A stretch of DNA of 64,000 nt from Parelaphostrongylus tenuis (Eukaryota > Nematoda > Chromadorea > Rhabditida > Metastrongylidae), in the NCBI GenBank assembly GCA_019055375.1, contig JAHQIW010004639.1, positions 1-64,000 of the forward strand. Reading direction: 5' to 3'. A model generated the notes under the pieces. That model was given only the letters and a program-made list of their open reading frames with translations. It did no database searches and was not told where the DNA came from. The position numbers and the translations under genes were made by a program. Below, piece after piece: positions 24,200 through 37,249 of the stretch (position 1 is its first letter; each line of letters opens with the position of its first letter).

Positions 24200-26680
24200 T
24201 CACCTCAAAGAACTTGGGAAGAGCTGTGAAAGAGAAAGAGCTTGCTTGTTTTTGTAGAGAGTGTAAAGGTGTAAGCGTGAATAGCTCTATTAAAGATGGT
24301 GTTTCGAAGCTGGGTTTACCCACAGTGTCTTGCTAAAGAGAGCTCTATCCTGGCGGAGCAAATAATTATATCTATAAACTTTAGAATCCTTATAATTTGT
24401 CCTTAGTAATAATTTTCTCAAAGTGCTAAGTATATTTTCTGATGTCTAATAATGAAATCGAAGTTCTTTGTTGCTCATTCAGATCGATTACCTTGTTGTT
24501 ATTGATCGTGATTGGCCGTGTTTTCATTACATCACTCTAGGAGATGAATGGTCGTCGTGGTCTCTGTAGAGGAAAGTTCTGCTATTACACCCTGCGGTTT
24601 CTTTTTAGAGTTGATTAGAAGACTGAGTTTAGTGATCCAAAGAAAACGTCCCTGAAGATTGTGAGTGGCCTTTGTGACAAGTTGTGTCTCCCATCCCACT
24701 CAAAAGAATTTCTACCAAAATCAATTGACGCGGATTCAGAGCGGCTAGAGAGATTCTCAACCATGATTGTTATACGAACTTTAAGCTAAAGTTCATGCTA
24801 TAAGCATTTCTCGCTTCTTTCTGTTAGACGGCGATAACTCGATTTACTTGACAAGAATTTTTGTCAATGTGTTAGTACTCATTTGAAAGCTTTAATGACT
24901 GACTAGCGCCCTATGTGGCCTTTTCGGAACGACCCTTTTACAACTCTGCAGCATCTAGAATGAAACTATGTTTCGTACCCGCCGCGCGCCTTCATTTTTA
25001 TCAGACATAAAATTTGCTGGAAGCACGAAAGCATTTGACCGTGTAGAGGGAATCTCATAGTATCTGGGTCAATCGTTTTATCTGGAAATCTTCAGAAACG
25101 AAGAAAAACTGCCAATCAAATAACAAACTGCACGTCACAATCTCAACCAGTCAGGTCATCAATCGCCCAGTCCGTAAGTGGGCCGCTAAACAAGCCGTCG
25201 AATATGTGAAATTTGGTCTCATTCTCCATGCTACACTGCAGTGAAACAATCTTTTTAGAAACTGAGCACTCTGCTGGATTCACTCAAACTTACGCTATCG
25301 AATGATTATTAATAGTCTAAAGAAAAACTCTATCCATGGGATGTAAAACACAAATGTTTTCTTTCTCTTACAGCGCTAGTAGAAGGGCTTTTTGTTTGCA
25401 CATTTTTGAATTTTTCGGGAGTTGTGCTATTACAAGAGTACTAGCACTGTGAGGGTGGATTTTGTCCAGCGAAATATAAACGAGATAAAAGAAAGAAAAG
25501 CGTGGTCGTGTAAAAACATAATTTTATTTCGTATTGTGCAGCTTTATAAAAGGGTTTTCGAAAAGCCGGCCATGTACGATGCTAGCCATGGATTCAAGCT
25601 TTCGATTGATTATTATCATTCCTCTAAAAGTTCTTGTCCAGCGAATGGGATCGAAAATTGGTTTGTCCCCATCTAACAAAAAGTACACATTTTTCTATAT
25701 TCAGTTCTTATAAAGCGTTAGGAAATTTCACATAGGATGAGGAATAAATCACGAAATATGTGGAACAGGAGTTACTTCTAGTCACCTTCAAGGACTGTAA
25801 GATGCGTTTCTACTCATGAGATGAGATTTCCATTTGAAGAATGTCATGTATAGGGGCGACTTCACGTGGAAGTAGTAGTTCTGTGTCACTCACTAACAGA
25901 ATAGTTTTGGAGCAGTAATGATGGACAATCACAACGTTGAAGAACACCTTCTTACCATTATAGATACACCATGAGGTATGCCTCACTAAGCGCTTGCTCC
26001 ATCAAATAACACATAGATACATAACGTAAGAGAATTTGATTTCTCCTCATAATAGAAAAATTTACCATACTTAAGATGAGCGTCACCCGTGTTCTACGAA
26101 GTCAGAAACTGATACGAGAGGTGTTGAAGAAGTCGTAGTTTTTATTATTTACGCAAAGTGCGAGCAACTGCAGAAAATTAGAGTTTTGCAACCTATTCAG
26201 GTTAATTTTTTCGCATAAAAGTTTCCATGTAAAGGCTTCATCTTCATGAGTTCCACAAGAGCTTTCGTCGAACAATGCCTACTAATTATAGAGATGCACT
26301 TCCAATCACATTGATGACAATGAATCTCATTGAGATATAGAATTGACTTCTTTATATATAGATACCATCTTCGCACAATGCTCTGTACTCAAATATATGC
26401 TCGTACTTCGACGCCCTTCACCTTCAGAAAAAATTGATTTAGTTCAAATTGAACTTTACTGGTTGGCATAACAACGTTCGAGTTTTGAGATTTTCTCCCA
26501 ATACCTTTGAGTTAATTAAGTTCTAGGTGCTGCCAAAAGCAAAATTTTCTGCTATTTTACCTCGTCAAAATTCGAATTCCGTTAAGTGAGATATTGAGAG
26601 GATATAAGGTTCTCAGCAGAACTGCGTTTCCACACAGGCTATTGACATCTTTGACGGCACTGTATATACCGAATATTCGC
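24200..26680. other. No gene recognised
   Basis: Parts (about 25240-25620) resemble diverged R3 arms. The 84-codon frame 25422-25676 lies over this and is not supported. Confidence 0.4.
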
Positions 26681-26689
26681 GAATCCGAA

Positions 26690-27170
26690 TTTTACTTAAA
26701 ATTTGATAGTATCGCATAGTTGATAATCATTTTCAACTTTTCGAGCACAACGCAGTTTCCGCCTGTCTGGAGTTTCAGCAATCACTCGACAGCTTAAATG
26801 TTGATAGTTCTACAGTCGTACTTCATTCCTGAAAAGGTCTTTTCAGTGCGTTGTTGCAGCATTATTAAATTATGTTCCACACTTAGCTCTTTTTTCGCTA
26901 AACAGAGTTATTCCTCAGAGTTCCAGTATCTTTGGAAGGCTTGTATCACCTTGATTTAAATGTTAGACTTAGCTTTTGAAAGAGACTTCTCAGTCGATGT
27001 AGCGGGAAAATACGATTACCTTTTACATTCGGCGCATATTATGCCGTGTAACTTGAATCGCACTGCGCGCAGCGACCTCAAAGCCGCTTTCAAAAAACGC
27101 GATTTTTGCAATTTATCGAAGACTTTGCTATCGTTTCATGAATATTTCTAGACTTTTTGTAATAGAATCT
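26690..27170 (+). repeat. R3 repeat copies
   Basis: Two successive arms: GCAATCACTCGACAGCTTAA with CAGTGCGTTGTTGCAGCATT, then AGCTTTTGAAAGAGACTTCT with CGGCGCATATTATGCC. The 63-codon frame starting at 26960 follows the repeat and is not counted as a gene. Confidence 0.6.
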
Positions 27171-27439
27171 ATCAAGACGCTCTGTTCTATCGTTCTATGG
27201 GCTTATGCTTTTATTTTTATCTTATATTGCCGAATAATTCAATACCAAGTCTAGGTCTAACCAGCCTAAGTCTAGTAGTACGAAACGCGACTTCGTCTAG
27301 TTAATTCAACGCTCTATGAAGACCTTTTTGAAAATCATATTTTTCTCCAGTATCATCCAAATACATGCTCTCAATATAGGAATAAAAGTCTGTGAAAAGA
27401 ACATTGACAAGCCTTAACCGCCTTGGAGTTGTTTGTCGT

Positions 27440-27830
27440 GAATGTTGCAAACTCGTATACACTCAGCCATACACACTTCCTATAGAACAGAACTGCGCGC
27501 CGAGTGTGAAACTAAACCTTATCTCCATTGCTAAAGCACAATAAATAGGTCTTATCAAAGACTCGGTACAGCGTTGAAATTATCGAGATTTAAGCTTCCG
27601 AATGATACTGAAACTTCAAACGAAGAGCGCTGTTCAAAGAAAATGCTCTGAGTGTGAAACCTACTTTTATGTAGCTACAGAACACTACGAAGGTCTTCCC
27701 ATAAACAAAGATTAATATTGTCGAGATTTAAGCTATCAAATGACTACTAAAACTCCAAGAAAGAAAGAGAACATGCTGTCCCCAAAGGGTTGAAAATAAT
27801 TACATGTAATTACCGTTAAGCAAAAATTAC
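27440..27830 (-). repeat. R3 repeat, tandem partial copies
   Basis: GAACTGCGCGCCGAGTGTGA, CCATTGCTAAAGCACAATAA and TTATCGAGATTTAAGCTTCC, followed by a second set (GCTCTGAGTGTGAAACCTAC and ATTGTCGAGATTTAAGCTAT). Confidence 0.65.
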
Positions 27831-27972
27831 CCAAAACTTTTTCATTTTTTCTCTACTTGAACCTGTCTTGTCAGCTCAAAAAGTCAGTTTCATGCAAATT
27901 ATCGAAACAAACAACTCTCTATAATAGCATTGTAGATATAGGATAATGCCCTTCCTTTCAGCCTGTCCATGT

Positions 27973-28322
27973 TTACAAAGTCTCAATCTCGCTCAATATG
28001 TTGAAGATATTATTCTTGTTTGCTCTGGTTTGTTTCCAAAATTCCATCCTTTCCTTTCGGTTCACCTTTACAATGAAGTTTAGTGGCGGAACAAGATGCT
28101 CATATGTCTTTCTTCCGTTACTAAACAAAGGTAAATTGAATAGACAAGGAAACAATTGAGCCTGAGCAGCTGAGCGGAAAAATATCTTAGAAGAACGAGT
28201 TTAATGTCTTATAAAAAGTAAACACACCTGAATTCATTCCTTCCTCTTTGGCATAGCTATTGTCTACCGAGCACACTTCCCTTGACGGAGAGACTTGAAC
28301 AGCGCTAGCGTATCTTCTTGAA
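27973..28322 (-). CDS. Two candidate exons, unrecognised
   Basis: Exon 28322-28228 has a TTTATTTCAG acceptor and a CAG|GTGTGT donor. It reads RRYASAVQVSPSREVCSVDN and on, with exit in phase 1. A second acceptor (TTTGTTTAG) at 28123-28121 leads either into a short in-phase end (TEERHMSILFRH, stop 28080) or, in another phase, into a longer open frame of about 49 codons (VNRKERMEFWKQTRANKNNI, stop 27973). The phases favour the short end; the composition favours the long one. No family recognised. Confidence 0.38.
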
Positions 28323-28879
28323 CTGAAATAAATCTAGATTAGTCGCTACGCGAAACATACTCTGAGAGCAATAATCATCAATACGTTCACTGATTATGTC
28401 CACCATTTAAGAGAGCATGCAAGTACAAAGGGGGAGTTCATGGAAAGCAAGCATTGGAAAGCGTGATAGCTAGCGAGTACATCATTACTGAACTATTGTG
28501 TATGAATATTTTATGTTTTATATAGAGTTTCACGACAGTTTCCGTGATCAGCACAACTTGGTTTGTGAATATTTAACGTGTCAATCAAAATCGCTCTTTA
28601 GACATAATTTTGTTAATTTATCGAATTTGTCTCAGTTTTGCGCAGTTTCGGTCAGTCGCACTTCAGTAAGCTTTGAATAATGAAAGAAGTGAAGCACGAT
28701 GAGTTACTGACAGTGACGATGATTTGAAAACGGAAGCAATTCGAGCTGAAGCCGTGATCAGAAGCCAGAAATTTCTATTCTGTACTTTTCATCCTAATTC
28801 GATTTTGGATCATTTCTACTAATCTCCTAACTATCCCTCCTAGCGCTTTCAACAGTCACAACCTTTCTGCTGCTTTCTG

Positions 28880-29190
28880 AATGTTCTACTGGTTGTTCAG
28901 TAGCTTAAATCTCGTTTATTTCAGTAGCATACTTTATTTTTCAAATGGCTTTCTTTGTGCAGTGTAGCAGTAAAAATAAAATCATGTCTCGCACTCAAAC
29001 ATTCTTACTGAATAAAGCATTTTCGTAAATTCTAGTAACCAATCGGCAGCACGGATTTCGGACAATTTCAGTGGTTTACTTGGTTTTTGAAAAAGACATT
29101 TTATTGCGCTCTAGCAGCTGAAAAGTGACTGTGTTTCGCACGCTGCACGCATTCCTTGTTGGATAAAGTGTGTGTGAATGGACTGCCCTC
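28880..29190 (+). repeat. R3 repeat, two arms
   Basis: TTCAGTAGCTTAAATCTCG with GTGCAGTGTAGCAGTAAAAA, then CAGTGGTTTACTTGGTTTTT with GCGCTCTAGCAGCTGAAAAG and CGCACGCTGCACGCATTCC. Confidence 0.65.
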
Positions 29191-29199
29191 AAGAATGAA

Positions 29200-31140
29200 T
29201 TACGCAGGAAGGAAAAGTTGAAGATTGTGACTTTATCTTACGCCATATTTTAACATACTTTTTATCGATAGATTACTGTGTAATTGCATATATCGACAGG
29301 GCCAATAAACCAATGAAGCAAATTAAGAGTGAGAGTGAGCAAAACGAAGTATGAGCAGGTAGGAAATTAAGAGTAAAGTCAGGAGTTCCTTCTAATATGC
29401 AATAGAAGTAAAGTCTGTGTGTCAGAAGTTTATGTAGTTCTAGACTCCTCAAGTGATCCAGTAATCTAGGATTTATCGCCACTCGTCGAGAACGCCATAT
29501 CGAACGTTACTGCTAGAAAGGAAAGAGAAAATGTGGAAAAGTTTTTGTTTTCGTCTAAAAAAGAACGCAAAATTTCAAATGATACTTCATTACAGTGCGC
29601 AAATAGGTTGAGGAATTTCTAGCAAAAGCTTACTACCGATAACTGAAACAAATTATCAAGAAAAAAAGAAGATCTTTATCGGATTGAATTTATTACTTCG
29701 CACGCGATTCCAAAGCGTTCGTCTATCTTTCTGGACATTTCTTGATACATTGTGTTCTGACTCATTTCATAAAAATTTATTAGTAAGAATTTTAGAGCGG
29801 TGTTATAAATTATCGTGTAGAAAAGGATAGCGAAGAAAGGCGAGCCCGAAATTAAAAAAAATGTAGTTACGAGAAGATATAGGTAAAAACGGAAGAATTT
29901 CGAGACAACTCATAACTGCAAACAAATCTAATACGTAACAATATCCGTGAACTGGAGTACACAGGAGAAAACATCTGGACAGAAGATATTCTTATATAGA
30001 AAATGTTCTCAAAGCTTTTTTAAATGAGGAGCAACTTAACATAAAATTCAGTGGAGTTGTTGACATAAAGTGATCACGACTCAGTGAAAACGTTGAAGAA
30101 GAGACTAAGAAAGGATATGCGATGAGTCATAGTACGCAGAGTAACGGTCGTTGTCAAACAGTACAGAAGTGATGGTGGCAGATACGATTGAGCGATAGTA
30201 CCTAAGGACTAATGAAGACAAGGTCATATCGTTCATAATTGAGAGAGAATAATTTAACCTCTAAAAGGCTTAGCGAACCGTTGATCACTACTCATTGGCT
30301 TTACTTTCAGAATTATTGGAGAAAGTCTATCCAAGAAAAGAAGCTTGTGCCCAAAGCAATAACACGCTATCTTTCAAACAATCAATGGTCATAAGCTCAA
30401 TCTTAGCACTCGTTGCTCGAGAATAGGCCAGTTTTCAAGCCACACAATCAAAAATTAAAACCTGACCTCTGAGAGCCGTCGGTGCCTTATTTTCTGCCAC
30501 CGACAATTTACAGGTGTGTCATTAGCGTAGCAGCAGCATAATGCCAAATTCATCGAGAAGGTTTTACTTTTATTCGAATATTTTATATTCTTGCAATATT
30601 CTAATCTAGTACAAACAAAATGGTGGTAGTGGTGTCCAGTACTCTCAACATTGCGGTTCTAACTACTATAAACAGCCAAGCCCACCTTTTCAGCGGAGTT
30701 GAGAAATTGGTAGAAAATTGCTTGGAAGCCTTCTACAATTTATTCTTCAGATAGGAGGAACCGAATACATTCAACTTCATTTACAAGAGAAAATAAACAT
30801 TCTCGAGCACAAGACAAGACAAAGCAGAAATCCGAATAGCTTGCCGGACGTGAGAAAGCGTATTGAAGAACTGTCGGAGTTGGCGCAATATACGTAAAGA
30901 TGGTAGATGCGAAAATGAAGAATCGATATCCAAAAAAGATTATGTATAGAGAATGCATCGACTTAATCATAAGATCATACACGATATATTTCAGTATCTC
31001 TCACATGAACATGTCGAAGTGCAATACTCCACATCTTATCGCTTTTCCAGAAAATTAAGAGGTGGTTGGCTGCTCAGTGAAGCAATTTAACACTTTGAAA
31101 GGATGGACTGTCGGTGGAAAAGTAGATTCATTAGAAAAGA
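29200..31140. other. No gene recognised
   Basis: AT-rich. The 80-codon minus frame at 30740-30982 is hydrophobic but has no splice support. Confidence 0.4.
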
Positions 31141-31144
31141 CAGC

Positions 31145-31465
31145 CTACCGCCAATTGTCGAAATTGCCTAACACCTGTTGCAAAAGAGTAGCTTGGTAAG
31201 TTCCGGTTTCGCTGGCGAAATGTTGGGCAATGTATTGAGTTGTTTCATTAACTCTGCCTAATTTCAGCATTTCTGTAGATTCAGCTGCTGTTTTTTGCGG
31301 AAAAATCAATAAGTCATTTATATAAGCAGCTCCTGAGCAATGATGTCCATGATAATACATACACAGATTTGTTGTGTAAAGAATGAATGCTTTCCTCTCA
31401 AAAAGAATGAGGCTGGCAATCAAAGGAGTCGGTGAGGTCAACTTTGAGGTGGTTGTAGCCTTCAA
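31145..31465 (-). CDS. 106-codon open frame, unrecognised
   Basis: The last 58 codons look most protein-like: LLIFPQKTAAESTEMLKLGR, then ETTQYIAQHFASETGTYQAT, ending NFDNWR and TAG. Two acceptors (TCTACAG, AAATTAG) inside suggest the true exon starts near 31290 or 31257. The N-terminal part is less convincing and is overlapped by an antisense frame. Confidence 0.25.
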   Translation of the reverse strand: MKATTTSKLTSPTPLIASLILFERKAFILYTTNLCMYYHGHHCSGAAYINDLLIFPQKTAAESTEMLKLGRVNETTQYIAQHFASETGTYQATLLQQVLGNFDNWR

Positions 31466-32159
31466 AAATTCTTCTCCATTAAGTGCATCAGGGTGCGCTC
31501 GAGACGATAATCAGATCGACAATATCAGGGCCCTACGGTGGGATGTGGCACCATGGTGCAGGTCACTTTCTCCAAAATGTGGCAGGTCGACTTTGCAATT
31601 TCAACTGACTGGTCAAGGCGTGAGGTGTCCATCAAGACATCAGTTTGCGGTAGCTCGCTTCATTTAGACAGAGATCAAGGGTGCTGCAGTATCCGTACCC
31701 AGGTGTCTGTTCAAGTTACCACAACATCCACCAACATACCACCACCTTCTGGGAGTAATATATTTGTAACAGAAAACTAAATAAAATAATAAACAAAATA
31801 AATAATATACATTAACATAAATAAATATACGAAATAGCAGTATGAGAGAAAGCATGAAACAGTCCAGTCCATTAAGGCACTTCATTATAAACTCTACTAG
31901 TCAGATCGAGGATGCTTGGTGAGCATTTCAAGAAATTCAGCCACTAAAGGCTCTTGCCCAGAAGGTGTCGTTTAGACAAATCGGGTGTCCAATTCGTTCG
32001 ATTCTCGACATTTTGGCGTGTACAGCAGCTTCATTCCTCAACAAGGTAAGGAACTGCCAGTAATGACAGCAATCAGTCGTGCTGTTCATTTAATTGTGTG
32101 TTATTTGTCAGTATACCAGCAACTTATAATTAAATTATACTGTGGCTCAATAATAATCA

Positions 32160-32440
32160 GCAGACGTATTGAAATTTGAGCGTGGTCTTGAGAAAACACT
32201 TGAAACGAAACGTATAATATTTCACAATTACCAGCCAATAGTATTCGAATGTACAACACTGCCCATTTATGCCATCTTTCACCTGATGGCGCGTGTAAAA
32301 AGTACGTCTGCGATTCCTGTATGTAAAGGGGTTCTTCTCCAAAAGGGATTGGCTCAGACGAAGGGCACCTTGCAACTGACGAGGCTCTAAGGCCGATGCA
32401 CATGTACTACACTGTATGAGTGCCCATTACAGGCCATGTG
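32160..32440 (-). repeat. R1 repeat copy
   Basis: Shares with the other R1 copies the motif order: GAGCGTGGT near one end, a TTGGCTCAGACGAAGG segment, a GACGAGGCT..AAGGC stretch, and a CACATG end. R1 has no coding capacity that I can support. Confidence 0.6.
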
Positions 32441-32449
32441 TATGGTTCA

Positions 32450-34180
32450 AAAATCATCATCAGGCATATCATGAAATTACTGGGGAAGTATTTTTGACGG
32501 TTGGACAGAAAGAACATGTAACTTGAATGACCTATGGTCATTAGTTGACAATCGGAAATGGTGGTTATTGTAAACCGGGTGACAATGTTCGGCCAATTAA
32601 ATGTCATTAGTAAACAGTTTATGAGAACACAAACACCCAGCTTATGGCTTATGAGCCGAATGGATCAAAGCGGCTTGGCGACAGATGTTCGAGAAATCAT
32701 ACGGTAGAGTCTGGAGGTAATACTACACGTGTTGTTCCTAAACTACGGAAAGGTTTCTGAAAGTGGAATGCTACATGCATATTACACTTGTTACATGGAA
32801 TTATAATAAACACTCCTATTTAAAAGTCACTTTGTACGGATACGGATCTGTGATTCGAGAACATTAGAAGAGCTGGAAATGAGACAAGAAAATGGAGACT
32901 ATGCGGATGTCGAAATAATCGATTTCAAGACAGCTTGTTCTTCTAATTTGAGTGCATAATTTTTTCCAAAAACGTTAATTAAACAACTAAGATGAAGTGT
33001 CAAAAAACTGCAGGAAGTCTACAAAATTACTATGTTTGGCCTTGACACAGACCTACAAACCGCGTTTTGAACACTCATGTTTTGGTTTGGGTGTAGCTAC
33101 CGTCTCCTGAGATTCCTAAGCTGCTACAAGACATAGGCTGAAAACCAGCTATTTTGTAGTTCATCTATTGCACCTCGGAAGTCCCAAATAGACAAATCTA
33201 GTAGAGTCATAAAACTGCTATCTTCTGAGTTAACAAGGTTGTTAAGAAAAGCACTTTCGGACACGAGTTGTTTCCGTGGTTTCAATTTCTCCAGGGCTTA
33301 AAAGATCAAACTGGCACGCAATCTACTTAGTGAAGCACTTCTATAGCCCTATAAGGTAAACAAAAGCGCAGTAACAAAAATTCAATTACGCGGAAAATAG
33401 CTTCTTCTAAACATTAGCCACTCCGATTTTTAGCAGGTTTTTTAGGCTTTGATGAGGACCAGCTGCTGAGGATCCTCACAGAGTATCAAGGGATTTCCTC
33501 AAAACCTCTAGATATTACTAATCCTCTGCAAAAGCTTCCATCATATTCCGATCCTGAAAAATAAATGCCGCTTCAACTCATAAAGCGGAGATTCACTTTT
33601 GTGGGACACTTGTGTCGAATACACTAATTTCTTGGAATTCTCAACTGTATGGAGTTAGAGACGCAGGCTGTGCACTGAAAGTGGCTTATATTACAATTAT
33701 AATTGATGCAGAAAGTCGCAACAACGTAAACACCGAATATATTAACCTCTTCGAAACTGCAGTACAATCAACTACCACATGAGGTCCCTGGAAATTCCCA
33801 ATTTTCGTTAAGCAAGCCAAGCATGTCACCCTAAGACGTCAGCCATTTAAAGTGCGATGTCCTGATGTGTTTCCCGTGACCATATTCTTTGGCGCACCCA
33901 CTATACATTGAACTGCTCTTAACAGATTCATAGAATCTCCCGTTACCGACAGAACTCTCAAATAATCCAACAGTGTATCATTAGATGAGTAGTATTTGGT
34001 GTAAATGATTGTTTTGTGATAGCGAGTTGCATAGAGCGGAACCGCAGAGGGTGAAGGTTTGGTTGCACAATAAAGTCAAACATGCTATGAAATTTATTTC
34101 TCTCCACCTGAGATAATCGATAAATCTATTCCATTGATCTAATTAGATTCATAGAAGAAATTGTTGAAATCTTGAATATT
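32450..34180. other. No gene recognised
   Basis: No frame above 60 codons with protein-like composition and no repeat that I can match. Confidence 0.4.
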
Positions 34181-34184
34181 TCTG

Positions 34185-34640
34185 AGCCATGTATGTGGTC
34201 TGTGATGGGCGCCTATACAGTGCAGTACACGTGCTTCGGTCTTGCAGTCTCGTTAATTGTACACTGCCTTTCGTCTGAGCCAGTCCCTCCTGGGGAGAAC
34301 TATTTTAGATAAGGAATCGCACACGTAATATTTACACGTGCCATCAAGTGAAATAAATCACTAAATAGGCAGTGTTTTACACTCGATTGACCTCGGCTGA
34401 TAATCGTGAGATATCATATCATTCGTTTCGAGTGTTTTCTTTAGGACTTCAGAGTAAGAGAGTTCTACCAAAAAGAATTGGCTCAGACGAAAGGCGCTTT
34501 GCAACTGAAGAGGATGCAAAGTCGAAACACGTGCATTCACTATATAGGGAGGGGCTCCTAACCAGGGCTGCATGCATGGCACAATAATAATTACAGGCAT
34601 ATTGAAATTTGAGTGTTGTTTTAAACAATCACTCTAAACA
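34185..34640. repeat. R1 repeat, two arms in inverted arrangement
   Basis: The left arm begins GAGCCATGTATGTGGTCTG and contains the GTACACGTG..CGGTCTTGCAG..CTCGT block. The right arm holds the reverse complement and ends near GAAATTTGAGTGTTGTTTTA. The arms face each other as in the palindrome at 38 kb. Confidence 0.65.
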
Positions 34641-34649
34641 AATGGTATG

Positions 34650-37240
34650 TTCGAATCTTTTAGTTTGATAACACCAGTTCAAGCAGTTTTGCAAGATAGA
34701 GTAAGATATGACTTATGCACTCGTATCGTTACGAAAGCATAAATCATTCGAAATTGAGTATCTTTCAGAGATCGTAGCACTAAAAATGATTAACAAATAA
34801 CTCTTTTCATAACTGATTACTCAAGAGTTTTTGGGAATAAATAGGGCGTTAAATTCATGCTTCTTTCCTGAAGTCGCTTCAGCATCACGCCGTTGTTGAA
34901 AACAGAGTCATTGACTGAGTAGAGAAGAAATTTTCAGTTTTCTTTCCTTTTAAATGAGCTGCATTGAAGACGTTGGGACTTTGCGAGAGTGGTATAACCA
35001 TTAATCATCATTTTTACTCATAAAACTTCTTTATAACTACACAAAATCTGCCGTTGCCCTTTCTTTGTTAGATTTAGTACCTGACATACTATTTCTTCTT
35101 TTAAGCAGAATCAGAAATTTTTTCAACTGTAGAATTTTAGCCCTTTCCCACGGTAGCGCAGCCCGCTGCAAGTTCTTGTTTTATCGTGTAGCGAGGTTTT
35201 CTTATATGGTTCATTCTCGACAACTGATCAAGGTATTGGTATGACCTATTGTCTTATCAATAGGTTACTTTTTCAAATTTGACTTATATTTTAACCTCGA
35301 AGGGATAACTAGTCACTCATTTTATTGACGACCCTATACGGGGTTGTAATAGAAATCCTTCAATGTTGGTGACGTCTCGGTCACTTTGACTTCAGAGTCG
35401 TGATGACTGCAGTCGAGTGCCAACAAGAGTTATTCCTTCCAGTCTGTAACTCTCTAATAAGTTTTTCATAAATATCCTGTCGCCAATTAATCATGTATGA
35501 TCTCAGCTATCACATTGTGAATTGCCCTCTTGAAAGCACATAGCGTAGGGATTGGTGGTTTCTGATTTGTTGATGACCGATCGGAATCATTCGCGAAAAC
35601 TGAATGCCATCGAATCATCCATTATCCACCTCCATCATTACTAAGCATTTCATGCGTGATTCGCTTGTGGTTTATTTCGGTGGTTCTCATCCGAGTACAG
35701 CGGAATGAGCGGTACGGTTATCAATTTGCTAACGGATCTCGACAATCTGAACAATGTTTGTGGATGTTTACTTTTTTGATAGAATTTTGAACTTAGTTTA
35801 TAATCACTAGTATAACCGTACAGAGACTTTAAAAATCTACTTGCCAAGCAGAAGTGACTGGTCTAGCGAAATAGTGGACAAATGAATGCTCTGAAAAAAA
35901 GGGCGAGCAGAACTTCTCGCATCTCATTTAACATAGAGAAGAGTAGTAAATATTAAATGATATCCTAACCTTAGTGGAACGTTCCACCTTTGCTTAATTT
36001 TTTATAGCATACTTTACACTTTCTCAAATCGCAATATTCTTGTGTTTTAGCAATAGCATTTCCAAATATCCGTGTTAAGAACTTGACATTAAGAGTGGGC
36101 TGAGTTATGTTCTTGGGCTTGAAACTGCAGTGTGCAATAAGGAGTTTGTACTCTCACAGCAAAGCTTATCAAATAAGCATTCGACATCTCCAACTTAACG
36201 TCAACTAGAAGCGGACCAGTTTGAGCAGTTACTGTAATTTTGACAAAATATTCATTTTGACCAAACAGTGACTGTCTACGGAACCGTTATTATGGATGTG
36301 TCAGGATTCCTGTGAAAGGAAATTTCACCCCATAGGCAAAATACCTGTGAAGTAGAATTGTGGCGCAGTCCAAACAATGAGCGATTTATGTGCTTTAGTT
36401 TTCAAACAGGAAGCGCTCTGTCATTCGTTTACCTTTATTCGCTAGATAATTTTTGATTTAACTACGAGGTACGCTATGGCATTTAACCACAAGTGTGCTG
36501 AGATACAAGCAAAGGGATCATTTCTCTTCTGTCAAAGTAACAATGAGTAGAGTTATCACCCACATCCACTTGTGGTTACTATATTCTAAATCTACCGCGA
36601 TGTCTAGCGTTTTTTTCTCTACTATCGTAAATCGTCTTTCCAAGGGTTTTTGCCACACTAACAAAGTGCTGTGAAATCGCCTAACTAAGGAGAAAAAAGT
36701 ACTCATATTGGTAGAAGAGCCTTCATGCACCTTGTTCTACCAGCAGTGTCACTCTTCTATGCTGTGAGCCATAAAATGTTAGAAATTGTTATGAGAACTC
36801 AATGAGTTAGAACCTGTCACGAAATTTCGAACTAGCCAAAGAACGCGGCTTCTAATAGACTCATCATTCCGAGAACATCGACTAAAGATTGATGGTCATC
36901 TGATCATAGAAAAAAGCATCTAATTTATGGCCGATCCGTTTAATCAAACCTTAGAATGACTTGAGAAAGTGCATTAATTGAAGACTGAGGACAGTAGAGA
37001 CCATCTGTAGAACAGTCAGTGAGACTATGTCTCTACTAAAGAGCGGAGTTTCCCGTCTTCACCAACGAAAAACTGAACATCTTCCTTGCTTTCGAGAAAA
37101 TCGGCTGACTAAGTAATGTGGTCACAATGAGCAAAAGATGAATAGAAACAATTCATCCAGCACTGGCAAGAAATTGTATGAAATTTTTTGAAGAAAATTC
37201 AAGTTATACTCTGACTGAATCGAAAATCAGAAATAAAATT
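34650..37240. other. No gene recognised
   Basis: A minus-strand frame at 35650-35847 has a TTGTTCAG acceptor and ends LYSDENHRNKPQANHA. It could be a terminal exon but has no partner. Upstream exons of the 37250 gene should lie here but were not found. Confidence 0.35.
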
Positions 37241-37249
37241 TTGTTGCAG